Below, one piece after another: positions 33,766 through 43,476 of a stretch of 48,666 nt of DNA. Both the position numbers and the translations under genes were made by a program. The first letter of the stretch is position 1. The number at the start of each line of letters is the position of its first letter. The notes under the pieces are model-generated. The model was given only the letters and a program-made list of their open reading frames with translations. It was not told the origin of the DNA and did no database searches. The stretch comes from Anaerolineae bacterium (lineage in GTDB: Bacteria > Chloroflexota > Anaerolineae > Aggregatilineales > UBA2796): contig JAHBVK010000047.1 in NCBI GenBank assembly GCA_019637555.1, positions 1 through 48,666 of the forward strand, in the 5' to 3' direction.

Positions 33766-34164
33766 GAACCGATAATGTCCTGCTAGATAAAACTTATGAA
33801 GCCATAGATATTGATGGCGATGTGGCGTTGGTGAGCTAATAATGGATCGCAGGCTTATTGTACGTTTAACCGAGCGGCTATCGTGTTACATGATCATATA
33901 AATGCTGAAGATGAACTGGTGTTCGTATAAGTTAGCTCTCGATCCACGCCACCAATAATGCCACTATGCTCCCCAGAAGGGTACACGAACTATCAGCTAT
34001 AAGCGAGAAAGGAAAAGAGATTCAGACAAATCCGAAATAGAATTGTTAGTTGTTGGGGATCAGTGACGGGTGATGGATGCAGAAACTTAACCGTTCAACA
34101 TTTAGATTTTTTGCGGAAAGTTTTTATGTGCGCATAGCACAGCAGGAGAATTGAAGGATCAGCT
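33766..34164. other. Divergent intergenic region, no gene seen
   Basis: This 399-bp stretch lies between the kinase gene (minus) and the dehydrogenase gene (plus) and must hold both promoters. I find no convincing -35/-10 pair, hairpin or coding frame. The last 70 bp are AT-rich, with a run of Ts (TTTAGATTTTTTGCGG). Confidence 0.4.
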
Positions 34165-35016
34165 ATGGAGATCAAGCATATCGCCGTCATTGGCGCAGGC
34201 ACGATGGGTAACGGCATCGCGCAGGTATGCGCCACCAGCGGCTATCAGGTGACGATGATCGATGTGAACGCCAACGCCTTGCAGAAGGCATTAGGCACAA
34301 TCAATAGCAGCGTGGAAAAACTGCACAGCAAAGGTAAGTTGACGGACGAAGCGAAGCGCAACGCACAGGAAGGTATCAACACCAAGACTGAAATGAGCGC
34401 CGCCAGCAGTGCCGATTTGATCATCGAAGCGGCAACTGAGAATAAAGGATTGAAGCTCAAGATCTTCAGCGATCTGGATCAAATAGCTCGCCCCGAGGTG
34501 ATCCTCGCCAGCAACACCTCCTCGATCTCGATCACGGAGATCGCCGCTGCCACCAAGCGATCCGCGCAGGTGGTCGGACTGCACTTCTTCAACCCCGTCC
34601 CGATCATGACGCTGGTGGAAATCATTCGCGGGTACGATACCGACCAAGCAACTATCGACACAGTGATGAGCGTAACGCAGGCAATGGGAAAGACGCCTAT
34701 CGAAGCGGCTGATTATCCGGGTTTCATCAGTAACCGGATCCTTTGCCCGATGATCAATGAGGCGATCTTCTGCGTGATGGAAGGTGTCGGCACACCGGAA
34801 GCTATCGATCAGGTGATGAAGTTGGGCATGAATCACCCGATGGGACCGCTAACGCTGGCGGATTTCATCGGCTTGGATGTAGTGCTGGCGATCATGGATG
34901 TGCTGTATGATGGCTTGGGCGATCCGAAGTATCGCGCCTGTCCGCTGCTGCGGAAGATGGTAGCGGCTGGTCATTTGGGGCGCAAAAGTGGAAAAGGGTT
35001 CTATACGTATTCGTAG
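34165..35016 (+). CDS. 3-hydroxybutyryl-CoA dehydrogenase family
   Basis: The 283-residue protein has an N-terminal NAD-binding Rossmann motif GAGTMGNGIAQV (10-21). It has the catalytic segment GLHFFNPVPIMTLVEIIRG, containing the conserved His and Glu, and the dimerisation segment MNHPMGPLTLADFIGLDV. It oxidises (S)-3-hydroxyacyl-CoA to 3-ketoacyl-CoA, or the reverse, in beta-oxidation or butanoate metabolism. Size fits the stand-alone Hbd/PaaH/FadB2 type, not the fused FadB. GAAGGA lies 6 nt before the ATG. No other fatty-acid gene is nearby, so it is probably a single-gene transcript. Confidence 0.93.
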   Translation: MEIKHIAVIGAGTMGNGIAQVCATSGYQVTMIDVNANALQKALGTINSSVEKLHSKGKLTDEAKRNAQEGINTKTEMSAASSADLIIEAATENKGLKLKIFSDLDQIARPEVILASNTSSISITEIAAATKRSAQVVGLHFFNPVPIMTLVEIIRGYDTDQATIDTVMSVTQAMGKTPIEAADYPGFISNRILCPMINEAIFCVMEGVGTPEAIDQVMKLGMNHPMGPLTLADFIGLDVVLAIMDVLYDGLGDPKYRACPLLRKMVAAGHLGRKSGKGFYTYS

Positions 35017-35021
35017 AGTTA

Positions 35022-35060
35022 CCTCCCCCTCTCCCCTCAACCGTTCCCGAAGAGGGGAGT
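35022..35060 (+). repeat. Dispersed intergenic repeat, family A relative (short)
   Basis: CCTCCCCCTCTCCCCTC followed by CGTTCCCGAAGAGGGGAGT folds as a hairpin and resembles the other family A elements. It starts 5 bp after the dehydrogenase stop codon and may serve as its terminator. Confidence 0.5.
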
Positions 35061-35192
35061 AACTGCCGATCAGGAAGTGTCGTTGCTGGCTGAACCTAGT
35101 CCTCTAAATGCGTACAATACAGGAATTTTTGGAGGCTCATGCTCGCCTTATACTACGCAGGTAACGTTGTTATGAATTAGGATGTGAGGGTT

Positions 35193-37034
35193 ATGCCGCT
35201 GTCAGAGCGCGATCAACTGGAACAGATTTTTGCCCTCATCCGCGCCCAAAAGATCGAGGAGGCGCGGGCGCGACTCGGCGCAGTGTTGAAGGCAAATCCC
35301 AACAGCACCGATGGCTTGTATCTGGCGACCTACATCGTTTCCAGCAACGAGCAAAAGATCAAGCTCTGCGAACGCATCCTCGCTATCGATCCAACGCATA
35401 GCTCCGCCAAGATGCTGCTGAAAGAACTGCGACCAGATCCGCAAGAATCGGGTTTCGATCTGGATGCCTTCGTAGATGATTTACCAGTAAGCGGCGATCC
35501 AACGCATACCATGACAAGTAAGCCCGTCGCTGAAGCCTTCAAAGACGATCTCCCGCTGACGCCGCGGAGTACTCGCAATATTGAGCGCGTCGATCCGCGT
35601 TCGGTATTGATTCTGGTAGTAGTCGTGGCACTGATCGGACTTTTACTGGTTGCGTCAACGCTGTTACGGCAAACAGGAAGTCAAGTGCAGCCGACTACTG
35701 TCCTGCTGGTCGTCTCATTGACGCCGCGCCCAACGGACACTGCTTCGCCAACTTATACGCCGTCGATGACCTACACCCCGCGTCCGACGTTTACCCCACT
35801 ACCATCCTCAACTCCCTACCAGTGGTGGCTAACACTCACAGCAGTCGCCCAGACGCGCCGCGCTCCGAAAACTGCGGTTGCCGTCGTGCCTGCCGCCACG
35901 AACACGCCGAATGCAGCGCCGACGCGTGTGCCCATACCGACGGAGACGCCATTGGGCTTACCTCCAACAGTCACGCCGCCGTTTATGGCAGTGGAGGTGC
36001 TGCCCGGTCAGGCAAGTATGCTGGATTTTCGCGTGATTGATGCCGAGTACAGCGAAACACTGGATCGGATAGTGGCGATCAGCAGCGAACCCAACGCTGT
36101 ACATATCTTCGATCCAGAAACGTTGCGTGATCAGGCGATTGGGCTTGATCGCGCCGCCTTGTGCATTGGCATCAGCCCTGATGGTAGTCGGGCGGCAGTC
36201 GGGCATGACGCGCAAGTGACAATCATCGATCTACAAACTGCTTCGCTAGTCAACACTTTCAGTATTTCAACTACTGCGTCAGATGTAGTACTGACCAATG
36301 ATGGTTGGGTATACGTGATGCCAGCAGTCGATCAGTGGGTGAACCTGCACGCGCTCAACACCACAACAGGAGAGGAAATCACGGTACAAAATGGACTTGT
36401 GCGGGCGGGTGGCGTGATCAAGCTGCATCCCGATGGCAACCGCATGTACTATCTGGAGCGGGGAATCTCACCAGCCCACATGCATCGCTACGATGTTTCA
36501 GATCGGGCAAATCCGCATGAGACACGCGACTGGTCCTATCACGGCGATTATTATCCCTGCGGCGCAATGTGGATTTCGGGTGACGGCAATCGAATTTTTG
36601 GTGGCTGCGCTAATGCGTTCCGGCTGTCCACCGATGACGATCTCGAACTAACGTATAACGGCACATTGGAAAAAACACAGATGTTAAGTGCGCTGACTCA
36701 TTCGACACAGTATGGGCTACTGCTGGGAATCGTCGGGCTTTACGATATACAAGCCAAATCAACGACGGAAATATTCTCCTCATACTTTGGCTCGCCGAAC
36801 CCAACGAATCTGCTAGCAGTCTATAACTACGATTCGCTGACGCGCGTTGGCGTGTATCGGCTGCCGAATTTGCCGGGAGATAAGCGCGGCGCGACCTCGT
36901 TCGGCTATTACGTATTCAGCAACGCGGCGGGCACACGCTTCTACGTGATCGCTCAAGCTGACCTTGAATCGGGGTTGGTCGATGATTTCGGGATCATTCG
37001 GGGCGATATTCCGATCAGTGGCGGGCAGAGTTAG
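35193..37034 (+). CDS. TPR / single-TM / beta-propeller-like surface protein
   Basis: The protein (613 residues from ATG 35193) has a cytoplasmic N-terminal part with TPR-like helices (EEARARLGAVLKANPNSTDG, IDPTHSSAKMLLKEL). One membrane helix follows near 130-155 (VLILVVVVALIGLLLVAST), then a Thr/Pro-rich linker (PTYTPSMTYTPRPTFTPLP). An exported domain of about 350 residues carries propeller-like repeats (MLDFRVIDAEYSETLDRIV, GISPDGSRAAVGHDAQVTII). Such TPR-TM-propeller proteins are seen in Chloroflexota, but their job is unknown to me. An in-frame GTG at 35184 is the other start. The GNAT gene follows after 3 bp, so the two form an operon. Confidence 0.8.
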   Translation: MPLSERDQLEQIFALIRAQKIEEARARLGAVLKANPNSTDGLYLATYIVSSNEQKIKLCERILAIDPTHSSAKMLLKELRPDPQESGFDLDAFVDDLPVSGDPTHTMTSKPVAEAFKDDLPLTPRSTRNIERVDPRSVLILVVVVALIGLLLVASTLLRQTGSQVQPTTVLLVVSLTPRPTDTASPTYTPSMTYTPRPTFTPLPSSTPYQWWLTLTAVAQTRRAPKTAVAVVPAATNTPNAAPTRVPIPTETPLGLPPTVTPPFMAVEVLPGQASMLDFRVIDAEYSETLDRIVAISSEPNAVHIFDPETLRDQAIGLDRAALCIGISPDGSRAAVGHDAQVTIIDLQTASLVNTFSISTTASDVVLTNDGWVYVMPAVDQWVNLHALNTTTGEEITVQNGLVRAGGVIKLHPDGNRMYYLERGISPAHMHRYDVSDRANPHETRDWSYHGDYYPCGAMWISGDGNRIFGGCANAFRLSTDDDLELTYNGTLEKTQMLSALTHSTQYGLLLGIVGLYDIQAKSTTEIFSSYFGSPNPTNLLAVYNYDSLTRVGVYRLPNLPGDKRGATSFGYYVFSNAAGTRFYVIAQADLESGLVDDFGIIRGDIPISGGQS

Positions 37035-37037
37035 CCG

Positions 37038-37445
37038 ATGCCGGAGATCGTATTTCGGATCAGCCCTGCGCTTAGTAATGAACAATTGAACGCGCTATTT
37101 ATAACCGCGTGGGAAGATCATCAAGCGCGTGATTTTCAGCCTGTGCTGCGTCATAGTTTGCTGTACGTCTGCGCTTACGATGGTGAGCAGATGGTGGGAT
37201 TCGTGAACGTGGCGTGGGATGGTGGTATTCACGGTTTTCTGCTGGATACGACGGTTCACGCGGATTTTCAGCATCGCGGGATCGGTGCGAAGTTGGTGCA
37301 GAAAGCTATCGAGGCAGCAAGGGAGCGCGGTTTAGAGTGGCTGCATGTCGATTTCGAGCCACACTTATCCGAGTTTTATCGACGCTGCGGATTTAGAGCT
37401 ACGGACGCGGGACTGATTAAACTGATAGCCGATCAACCTGAGTAA
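37038..37445 (+). CDS. GNAT-family N-acetyltransferase
   Basis: The 135-residue protein has the GNAT acetyl-CoA site: VHADFQHRGIGAKLVQKAIE, with the (Q/R)xxGxG/A pattern as HRGIGA, preceded by a beta-strand FLLDTTV. The C-terminal strand-helix has LSEFYRRCGFRATDAGL, typical of the fold. The substrate (amine) cannot be told. It starts 3 bp after the stop of the surface protein and is probably co-translated with it. The next gene, rpoB, has its own promoter. Confidence 0.88.
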   Translation: MPEIVFRISPALSNEQLNALFITAWEDHQARDFQPVLRHSLLYVCAYDGEQMVGFVNVAWDGGIHGFLLDTTVHADFQHRGIGAKLVQKAIEAARERGLEWLHVDFEPHLSEFYRRCGFRATDAGLIKLIADQPE

Positions 37446-37521
37446 GTTATCTGCCAGCAAACTCAAATTCCGAATTTCCAATATTCGATCCCAATTGACC
37501 ACAATTTAGTGGATCTAGTTC

Positions 37522-37549
37522 TTGACTCGCGGAAAAGTCGTGGTATATT
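37522..37549 (+). promoter_or_regulatory. Promoter of rpoB
   Basis: TTGACT (37522-37527) and TATATT (37544-37549) are separated by 16 bp. The predicted transcript has an untranslated leader of about 135 nt before the rpoB ATG. No ribosomal-protein gene or known leader motif is seen in it. Confidence 0.65.
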
Positions 37550-37693
37550 ACTCATTCGCGGGTTTCCAGAGTTGATGATTCCACATTACCATAACCCTCA
37601 TTTTACCGCATTCGGTGTACAGGCAAGCCTCCCGGTTTGTCTTGCTTCATTGCCCGCGCCTCGTCAATGGTGTGTTGCAGGGAGTTGAAATGT

Positions 37694-40600
37694 ATGTTGC
37701 AGCGACTTGATACCAAGAACTATGCTCGCACCTCCGACGTTCAAGCTCTGCCTTCTCTGATCGAAGTGCAGTTGGATTCGTTCAACTGGTTCCGAGATAC
37801 GGGGTTAGGTGAGCTGTTCGACGAGATCAGCCCGATTGAGAGCTATAACGGCAGTCTCAAACTGTACTTCCCCGGCTTCAGTGAGGAGTCGCAGGCTTAC
37901 GGCTTGAAGTACTGGTTCGGAGAACCCAAGTATTCTGAGGATATTTGCCTCGAACGCGATATGACTTTTGCCGCGCCGCTATACGCAAAGGTGGCATTGG
38001 TCAATATGGAAGCGGGCGGGCAAGTCATCACCAATGATATTTTCATGGGTGATTTCCCCCTCATGACCAGCAATGGTACGTTCATCATCAACGGCTCTGA
38101 GCGCGTGGTGGTGAGCCAGTTGATCCGTTCCCCCGGCGTTTATTTCGGCGCTGAGGAAGATCGCACCACCGGACGGGTGATGGCAACCGCCAAACTGATC
38201 CCGGATCGCGGTGCGTGGATGGAGTTCGAGACGCGCAAGAGCGATGTCTTGAGCATCAAATTCAACCGCAAACGCACGATTCCGGTGACGGTGTTGCTGC
38301 GTGCGCTTGCTTCTGTTCGTGACGGGTTCGATAACCAGTCGCCAATTCAGTATGGTACGGATGAAGAACTGCTGGAAGTCTTCAAGCAGGTCGATAACAA
38401 TCCCGACCATCATTACATTGAGGCGACGCTCAAGGCTGAACCACAGTGGGACATCCGCGAAGGCTCGAACATCGCGGAATCGGCGCTGCTAGAATTCCTC
38501 AAACGGATGCGTCCGGGTGATCCCCCAACGCTAGATACGGCACGCACCTATCTGGAACAGCAGTTGTTCGATCAACGCCGCTACGATCTGGAGCGCGTGG
38601 GTCGCTACAAGCTGAATCAGCGCCTCAGCCTCGATAAGGACATCTCGCGCAGCACGCGCATCGTGACCAAACTCGATCTGGTCAAGCTGATCGAGCGCAT
38701 GATCAACATCAACAACGGTCACGCGCAGCCGGATGACATCGACCACTTGGGCAATCGCCGCGTCAAGACGGTGGGCGAACTGATCCAGAACAAGCTGCGT
38801 ATCGGTTTGCGCCGTACTGAGCGCGTTGTCCGTGAGCGTATGACCATCCGCGAGGCGGAGAACATTACGCCAGTTACGCTGATCAACATCCGTCCGATTG
38901 TGGCGGCGATCCGTGAATTCTTCGGCAGCAGCCAGCTCAGTCAGTTCATGGAACAGACCAATCCGCTGGCAGAACTGCGCCACAAGCGTACGCTCTCCGC
39001 GTTGGGTCCCGGTGGTCTGCGCCGTGAACGCGCGGGCTTCGATGTCCGCGACGTTCATCACAGCCACTACGGACGCATCTGCCCGATTGAGACGCCGGAA
39101 GGTCCGAACATCGGTCTGATTGGTCGTCTGGCGACCTATGGTCGCGTCAATGAGTATGGTTTCATCGAAACGCCATACCGCAAGGTGATCAAGACGCTGG
39201 ACATCAGCGATCCGTCACTGGCTGGTCGCAGCGTGCGCGAGGATGTGACCAACGCCGATGGCGATACGGTACTTGAAGAAGGCACCAAGCTAGAAAAGCG
39301 TGCCCTCGACAAGTTGAAGAAGGCGAGCATCACTGAAGTGCCGGTGACGCCATTCGTCAGTGATGAGACAGTCTACCTCTCCGCCGACGAAGAAGATCAG
39401 TTTACAATCGCGCAGGCGAACGCCACGTTGGACGAACACAATCAGTTCACGGGCGAGCGTATCTCGGCGCGTTATAAGCAGAAGTTCCTAGACACGATCC
39501 CCGACAAGATCGACTACATGGACGTAGCGCCGCGTCAGATCGTGGGCATCTCCGCCGCGTTGATCCCCTTCCTTGAGCACGATGACGCTAACCGTGCGCT
39601 GATGGGATCGAACATGCAGAGCCAAGCCGTGCCGCTGCTGAAGCCCGATGTACCTATCGTCAGCACAGGTATGGAAGATCAGGCGGCTTACGACTCCGGT
39701 CAGGTGATTCTGGCGGAGGGTGATGGCGAAGTGACCAGCGTACAGGGACACGAAGTCCATGTGCGTGAGACGAACGGCGACGAGCGCATCTATCGTATGC
39801 GTAAGTATCAGCGTTCGAATCAGTCCACCTGCATCGATCAGCGTCCCGTGGTGATCAAAGGTCAGCGCATTCGTCGCGGTGAGGTGATCGCCGACAGCTC
39901 TAGCACCGTCAACGGCAAACTGGCGCTCGGTCATGATGTGTTGTGCGCGTTCCTTTCGTGGGAAGGCGGCAACTACGAAGATGCTTTGCTGATCAGCGAA
40001 CAATTGCTGCGCGATGACAAATTCACCTCGATCCATATCGAGAAGCACGAAGTGGAAGCGCGCGACACCAAGTTGGGACCGGAAGAAATCACTTACGACA
40101 TCCCCAACGTCGGTGAAGATGCGCTGAAGGACTTGGACGAGTTCGGTATCGTCCGCATCGGTGCGGAAGTTGGTCCGAACGATATTCTGGTCGGTAAGAT
40201 CACGCCGAAGGGCGAGAAAGAACTCAGCCCTGAGGAGAAATTGCTGCGCGCGATCTTCGGTGAGAAGGCGCGTGAAGTGAAGGACTCCTCGCTGCGTCTG
40301 CCGCACGGTGAGAAGGGCAAAGTGGTTGATGTGAAAATCTTCAACCGCGAAGATCACCACGATCTGCCTGCTGGTGTGGAGCAGATGGTGCGCGTGAGCG
40401 TCGCCCAGAAGCGTAAGCTGACTCAGGGCGATAAGATGGCAGGTCGTCACGGTAACAAGGGTGTTATCTCGAAGGTTGTCGCCATCGAAGATATGCCTTA
40501 TCTGGAAGATGGTCGCGCTGTTGACATCATCCTGAACCCGTTGGGCGTGCCGGGTCGTATGAACATCGGTCAGGTGCTGGAAACGCACCTCGGTTGGGCA

Positions 40601-41614
40601 GCGGATCGCCTCGGCTTCCGCGCCGTGACCCCAGTGTTCGATGGCGCTGAGGAAATCGAGATCGAAGCTGAACTCGCCCGCGCATGGATGATTGATCGTG
40701 CGTGGAAGGAAATCAGTGACCGCGCGTGGGCATGGGTCAACGAGCAGGAGATCGATCCTGAGACGCTAGAGGATGACGATGAAGTGCGTCGCCTGTTCGT
40801 CGAGGAATGGATCACCAACGATGACTATGACCGCGAACGCTTGGCGGTAGAACTGGTTTACGTCCGACGTGCCGTGCTGCGCGAGTGGCTCCGTGAAAAG
40901 GGCTTTGAGCCTGATGGTATCCTGATGTTCGATCTCAACGGGTTGACCTCGGCTGACCGCGAAGTGCGCGATCACAACGCAGTCGATGCTGGTCTGCGCC
41001 TATGGTGCGAAGCCATGACGGGCGAAGCAACTCCGGCGGATATCGAAGGCGCTGAACTGCGTGATTACGCCGAGCGCGTGTCTAACCGCGTGAACCGCCC
41101 TGTGCCCATCTTCGGCAAGCAGCGGCTGTTCGACGGCAAGACCGGTCAGGTGTTTGATCGCGCCGTTACAGTGGGCATCATCCACATGCTCAAGCTGGCG
41201 CACCTTGTCGAGGATAAGGTACATGCCCGCTCTACTGGTCCATACAGCTTGGTCACGCAGCAGCCGCTGGGTGGTAAAGCTCAGTTCGGTGGTCAGCGCT
41301 TCGGTGAAATGGAAGTGTGGGCACTGGAGGCTTACGGCGCGGCGCATACGCTGCAGGAAATGCTCACCGTCAAGTCCGACGACGTGCAGGGGCGCGTCAA
41401 GACTTACGAAGCCATCGTCAAGGGCGAACCCATTGAGGAACCGGGCGTTCCCGCCAGCTTCCGCGTGTTGGTCAAGGAACTGCAAAGCCTCGGCTTGGCA
41501 GTCGAAGCGATCAGCGATGCGGGCGATGTGATCAAGTTTGGCAAGGACGAGGAAAAGTCCAAGCAGCAGAACAAGATCAACATGGGCTTGCTAGGATTGA
41601 CGACAGACCGCTAA
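37694..41614 (+). CDS. rpoB: DNA-directed RNA polymerase beta subunit
   Basis: The 1306-residue protein is the beta subunit of RNA polymerase. Clear signatures are GSERVVVSQLIRSPGVYFG, the rifampicin region FGSSQLSQFMEQTNPLAELR, GRICPIETPEGPNIGLIG, KMAGRHGNKGVISKV and, near the end, GKAQFGGQRFGEMEVWALEA. I chose ATG 37694 (MLQRLDTKNYA) over the upstream in-frame start at 37637 because the extra residues are not conserved-looking and GGGAG lies 10 nt before it. The gene stands alone: no rplJL before it, and a strong terminator instead of rpoC after it. Codon use fits high expression. In the rifampicin region, E replaces the D516 equivalent and T the R529 equivalent. Confidence 0.96.
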   Translation: MLQRLDTKNYARTSDVQALPSLIEVQLDSFNWFRDTGLGELFDEISPIESYNGSLKLYFPGFSEESQAYGLKYWFGEPKYSEDICLERDMTFAAPLYAKVALVNMEAGGQVITNDIFMGDFPLMTSNGTFIINGSERVVVSQLIRSPGVYFGAEEDRTTGRVMATAKLIPDRGAWMEFETRKSDVLSIKFNRKRTIPVTVLLRALASVRDGFDNQSPIQYGTDEELLEVFKQVDNNPDHHYIEATLKAEPQWDIREGSNIAESALLEFLKRMRPGDPPTLDTARTYLEQQLFDQRRYDLERVGRYKLNQRLSLDKDISRSTRIVTKLDLVKLIERMININNGHAQPDDIDHLGNRRVKTVGELIQNKLRIGLRRTERVVRERMTIREAENITPVTLINIRPIVAAIREFFGSSQLSQFMEQTNPLAELRHKRTLSALGPGGLRRERAGFDVRDVHHSHYGRICPIETPEGPNIGLIGRLATYGRVNEYGFIETPYRKVIKTLDISDPSLAGRSVREDVTNADGDTVLEEGTKLEKRALDKLKKASITEVPVTPFVSDETVYLSADEEDQFTIAQANATLDEHNQFTGERISARYKQKFLDTIPDKIDYMDVAPRQIVGISAALIPFLEHDDANRALMGSNMQSQAVPLLKPDVPIVSTGMEDQAAYDSGQVILAEGDGEVTSVQGHEVHVRETNGDERIYRMRKYQRSNQSTCIDQRPVVIKGQRIRRGEVIADSSSTVNGKLALGHDVLCAFLSWEGGNYEDALLISEQLLRDDKFTSIHIEKHEVEARDTKLGPEEITYDIPNVGEDALKDLDEFGIVRIGAEVGPNDILVGKITPKGEKELSPEEKLLRAIFGEKAREVKDSSLRLPHGEKGKVVDVKIFNREDHHDLPAGVEQMVRVSVAQKRKLTQGDKMAGRHGNKGVISKVVAIEDMPYLEDGRAVDIILNPLGVPGRMNIGQVLETHLGWAADRLGFRAVTPVFDGAEEIEIEAELARAWMIDRAWKEISDRAWAWVNEQEIDPETLEDDDEVRRLFVEEWITNDDYDRERLAVELVYVRRAVLREWLREKGFEPDGILMFDLNGLTSADREVRDHNAVDAGLRLWCEAMTGEATPADIEGAELRDYAERVSNRVNRPVPIFGKQRLFDGKTGQVFDRAVTVGIIHMLKLAHLVEDKVHARSTGPYSLVTQQPLGGKAQFGGQRFGEMEVWALEAYGAAHTLQEMLTVKSDDVQGRVKTYEAIVKGEPIEEPGVPASFRVLVKELQSLGLAVEAISDAGDVIKFGKDEEKSKQQNKINMGLLGLTTDR

Positions 41615-41646
41615 TCCGGTTACCGCAGGCAACTAGTTGATATAGG

Positions 41647-41681
41647 TAGAGCCGGGATAATTATCCCGGCTCTATTTTTTT
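41647..41681 (+). terminator. Strong intrinsic terminator of rpoB
   Basis: TAGAGCCGGGATAA (41647-41660) and TTATCCCGGCTCTA (41661-41674) form a perfect 28-nt palindrome, followed by a run of six Ts, 32 nt after the stop codon. Confidence 0.95.
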
Positions 41682-41737
41682 ACCTCACAGCGTACTCCAG
41701 CAAATCATCAAGTCGAGAACAGCGAAAGGATCGTAGG

Positions 41738-43117
41738 GTGCAATCAGAGATCGTTTATTCTTCAGTGGTGCAGTTGGCAAGTGCCATCAAGGCAAAAAAG
41801 ATCTCCTCCGTCGAAGTTGTACAGGCTTACCTCAACAGAATTGAGGAGGTGAACCCGAAGCTCAATGCGCTGGTCCAGTTACGCGCGGATCAGGCATTGG
41901 CTGAGGCACGCTCTGCTGACGAACTACTAGCGCGGGGTGAAAATAACGGCTTGCTGCACGGCGTCCCGATGACGATCAAGGATTCGCTGGACACAGAGGG
42001 AGTTGTTACCACAGGCGGTACGTTAGGGCGCAAGGATTTCCTCCCAGAGAAAGATGCAACCGTCGTTGCTCGCTTAAAAAAGGAAGGGGCAATTCTGCTG
42101 GGAAAAACCAACACGCCTGAATTAACAATCGCGTTTGAAACAGACAACCTGATTTATGGACGCACAAACAACCCCTATGATCTGACCCGTACCTCAGGAG
42201 GAAGTGGCGGTGGCGCGGCGGCGATCATCGCCAGTGGCGGTTCCCCTTTTGACCTTAGTAGCGATTATGGCGGGAGTGTTCGTTTGCCCGCGCACTTTTG
42301 TGGCATAGCGGGGATTAAGCCAACATCGGGACGTGTACCCCGCAGCGGTAATATTCTCCCTTACGCGGTAGGCGCAACCGATGCTTATCAAACTATTGGA
42401 CCTCTTGCCCGATCCGTCGATGACCTGACTCTGCTGCTCGGCATTATTGCCGGACCGGATTGGCAGGATCCCATGATCGTACCCATGCCACCAGCCAATC
42501 CTGAAGCGGTAGATTTGAGTACGCTGCGCGTGGCATTTTATACAGATAATGGCACAGGAACACCGACCCCTGAGATTGTGCGGACTGTAACCGAGGTTGC
42601 ACATTCACTTAAAGGTCAGGTCGCCACAATCACAGAAGATCGTCCTAACCGTATGGAAGAAACATGGAGTTTGTGGACTTCCTTGAATGTTGCTGATGGC
42701 GGCTACGGCACGCTTGAAATATTGGAGAAGGCTGGCACGACGCAAACGAGTCGCCGTTTTGGCAGCCCTGATAAAGAAGTAACTGGCAGGGAATTTGGCA
42801 AACGGCTGCGTGAAATGGATTTGTTCCGCAGTCAGATGCTGGGATTTATGGCGAATTACGATGTGATCATCTGTCCCGTAAACGCCAATGTTGCGATCAT
42901 ACACGGCACGCAGTACGACCATTTCGCCGGGTTCAGCTATACCGCCACCTACAATTTAGTCGGTTGGCCCGCTGCGGTGGTGCGCGCGGGCACGTCGCCG
43001 GAAGGCTTACCCATCGGCGTACAGATAGTAGCTAACCCTTGGCGCGAAGATGTGGCGCTGAAGGTCGCTCAGATTGTCGAAAAAACATTTGGCGGTTGGC
43101 AGCAACCATCGCTCTGA
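41738..43117 (+). CDS. Amidase-signature family enzyme
   Basis: The 459-residue protein carries the Ser-cisSer-Lys triad: K81 (PMTIKDSLDT), cis-Ser S156 (RTSGGSGGGAAA) and nucleophile S180 (SSDYGGSVRLPAHFCG). The usual GGSSGG motif is GGSGGG here, so the second serine is glycine, while the first, catalytic one is kept. The enzyme hydrolyses a carboxamide. GatA is unlikely because no gatB or gatC is adjacent and the motif differs, so it is probably a general amidase. The start is GTG at 41738, weakly supported by GAAAGGA upstream. It is a single-gene unit behind the rpoB terminator. Confidence 0.9.
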   Translation: MQSEIVYSSVVQLASAIKAKKISSVEVVQAYLNRIEEVNPKLNALVQLRADQALAEARSADELLARGENNGLLHGVPMTIKDSLDTEGVVTTGGTLGRKDFLPEKDATVVARLKKEGAILLGKTNTPELTIAFETDNLIYGRTNNPYDLTRTSGGSGGGAAAIIASGGSPFDLSSDYGGSVRLPAHFCGIAGIKPTSGRVPRSGNILPYAVGATDAYQTIGPLARSVDDLTLLLGIIAGPDWQDPMIVPMPPANPEAVDLSTLRVAFYTDNGTGTPTPEIVRTVTEVAHSLKGQVATITEDRPNRMEETWSLWTSLNVADGGYGTLEILEKAGTTQTSRRFGSPDKEVTGREFGKRLREMDLFRSQMLGFMANYDVIICPVNANVAIIHGTQYDHFAGFSYTATYNLVGWPAAVVRAGTSPEGLPIGVQIVANPWREDVALKVAQIVEKTFGGWQQPSL

Positions 43118-43476
43118 GTCTTATCTAACCTAAGTTCACGTCCGACACTATAAATTGCAGTTGCCACTGGGATGGGCTTGTTTTGTCGGGGCTGCATCTA
43201 GCAATATGAGAATACAGTTACCTTGTTGCTAACTATGTTCTGTGGAGCTTGTGCTGCAATGCCTATTAGAAAGCTATCAGAAGTCTCCGTTTTCTGAACG
43301 TCAGTGCTGCATACGAGCAATAACACTGGTATAATCCCATTACATCCGCGAACCACGTGCATCATCGGATCACCGAGTACGTACTGTAAGCTAGATGACA
43401 GACATAAGCTGTAAGTCGTTGTCGTTAGGTAAGGGTGCACGGGTTAAAGAGGACTGGTAGGGTAGAGAGGACAGCC
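43118..43476. other. Intergenic region upstream of ftsH
   Basis: This 359-bp stretch contains an extended -10 (TGGTATAAT, 43328-43335) facing ftsH, without a good -35. An open frame on the minus strand (43198-43440) has no gene-like features. The leader of about 135 nt before the GTG shows no known riboswitch. Confidence 0.45.
43328..43335 (+). promoter_or_regulatory. Extended -10 promoter of ftsH
   Basis: TGG followed by TATAAT (43330-43335) matches an extended -10. The predicted start is near 43342. Confidence 0.55.

Noticed and set aside
39488..40588. 366-codon open frame antisense to rpoB
   Set aside because: It is opposite conserved RpoB motifs. The translated sequence is rich in His/Thr/Asp without domain features.
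41738..43117. gatA assignment for the amidase
   Set aside because: No gatC or gatB neighbour is present and the GGSGGG motif differs from GatA, so it is called a general amidase.
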